In this document: piece after piece, positions 5,978 through 6,060 of the stretch
Layout of the letters: every line of letters begins with the position of its first letter
Position numbering within the stretch: position 1 is the first letter of the stretch
Source: Flavicella sp963932955
GTDB lineage: Bacteria > Bacteroidota > Bacteroidia > Flavobacteriales > Flavobacteriaceae
Length of the DNA stretch: 6,060 nt
NCBI GenBank assembly: GCA_963932955.1
Contig: CAWVRK010000033.1
Coordinates: forward strand, 1-6,060
Reading direction: 5' to 3'
Notes under the pieces: model-generated
What the model was told of the DNA's origin: nothing
Seen by the model: the letters and a program-made list of their open reading frames with translations, nothing else
Databases searched by the model: none
Program-made: the position numbers and the translations under genes

Positions 5978-6060
5978 TTAAAGAGCGGAATGGGCTCGAA
6001 CTTGAAGAAGTACATAAACTGGAAAGTGGTCGCTGTAACCGCCTAGGTAGTATTTTCCCG
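5978..6060 (-). CDS. Second EEP family enzyme, C-terminal end only (runs off the window)
   Basis: The minus strand encodes 26 residues before a TAA at 5978-5980, beginning GKYYLGGYSDHFPVYVLL and ending in RAHSAL. GGYSDHFPVYVLL is the catalytic C-terminal signature of EEP enzymes (Asp-His of the SDH motif) and is identical, residue for residue, to that of the EEP gene at 2-1048. The flanking residues differ, so this is a paralogue and not a copy of the same gene. The rest of the gene lies beyond base 6060, so its length and integrity are unknown. It converges on the lipoprotein gene with only five bases between the two stop codons, leaving no room for a separate terminator. The fragment is short and is easily missed by ORF length cut-offs. 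Confidence 0.85.
   Translation of the reverse strand, partial: GKYYLGGYSDHFPVYVLLQVRAHSAL
6012..6043 (+). repeat. 32-bp perfect direct repeat, copy 2 (inside the second EEP gene)
   Basis: This is the second copy of the repeat at 24-55, in the same orientation and 5,988 bases away. It encodes the same GGYSDHFPVYV catalytic motif of the second EEP gene. Together the copies bracket the divergent region, the receptor and the lipoprotein gene. Confidence 0.95.

Noticed and set aside
5973..6011. Intrinsic terminator between the lipoprotein and the second EEP gene
   Set aside because: No GC-rich hairpin followed by a T-run is seen on either strand, and most of this stretch is EEP coding sequence.
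24..6043. The 32-bp direct repeats as attachment sites or ends of a mobile element
   Set aside because: Both copies are explained by the coding sequence of the EEP catalytic motif. No integrase or transposase gene lies between them, and no target duplication or terminal inverted repeat is seen.

Overview
The window looks like chromosomal DNA from a Bacteroidota bacterium, most likely a flavobacterium. The evidence is a TonB-dependent receptor with an N-terminal carboxypeptidase-like regulatory domain, a surface-type lipoprotein built from DUF5689 modules plus a lamin-tail domain, AT-rich translation starts without strong Shine-Dalgarno sequences, and TAnnTTTG-like promoter elements. By eye the base composition is mid-range (GC somewhere in the 40s per cent). 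The species cannot be named from this sequence.

Layout: (1) 2-1048, minus strand, a complete secreted endonuclease/exonuclease/phosphatase (EEP) family enzyme with all expected catalytic motifs. (2) 1049-1153, a short divergent promoter region with two small overlapping palindromes. (3) 1154-3913, plus strand, a complete outer-membrane TonB-dependent receptor. (4) 3936-5972, plus strand, 22 bases after the receptor, a lipoprotein gene for two DUF5689 modules and a lamin-tail domain. It is interrupted by one in-frame TAA at codon 80. (5) 5978-6060, minus strand, the last 26 codons of a second EEP enzyme that converges on the lipoprotein gene with a 5-base gap and runs out of the window. No RNA genes, CRISPR arrays or insertion sequences were seen. 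No gene-free stretch exceeds about 105 bases.

How the parts may work together (inference): a surface lipoprotein with OB-like and lamin-tail domains, a TonB-dependent importer and two exported phosphoesterase/nuclease-type enzymes look like a locus for capturing and degrading a phosphodiester or phosphomonoester polymer. Extracellular DNA or another organic phosphate is the leading guess. Lamin-tail, OB-fold and EEP domains occur fused in one polypeptide in secreted nucleases of the ExeM type; here similar parts are spread over neighbouring genes.

The two most unusual observations are the single nonsense codon at a conserved position of an otherwise intact lipoprotein gene, and a perfect 32-bp direct repeat (24-55 and 6012-6043) formed by the catalytic C-terminal motif of the two flanking EEP genes, which brackets the receptor-lipoprotein pair.
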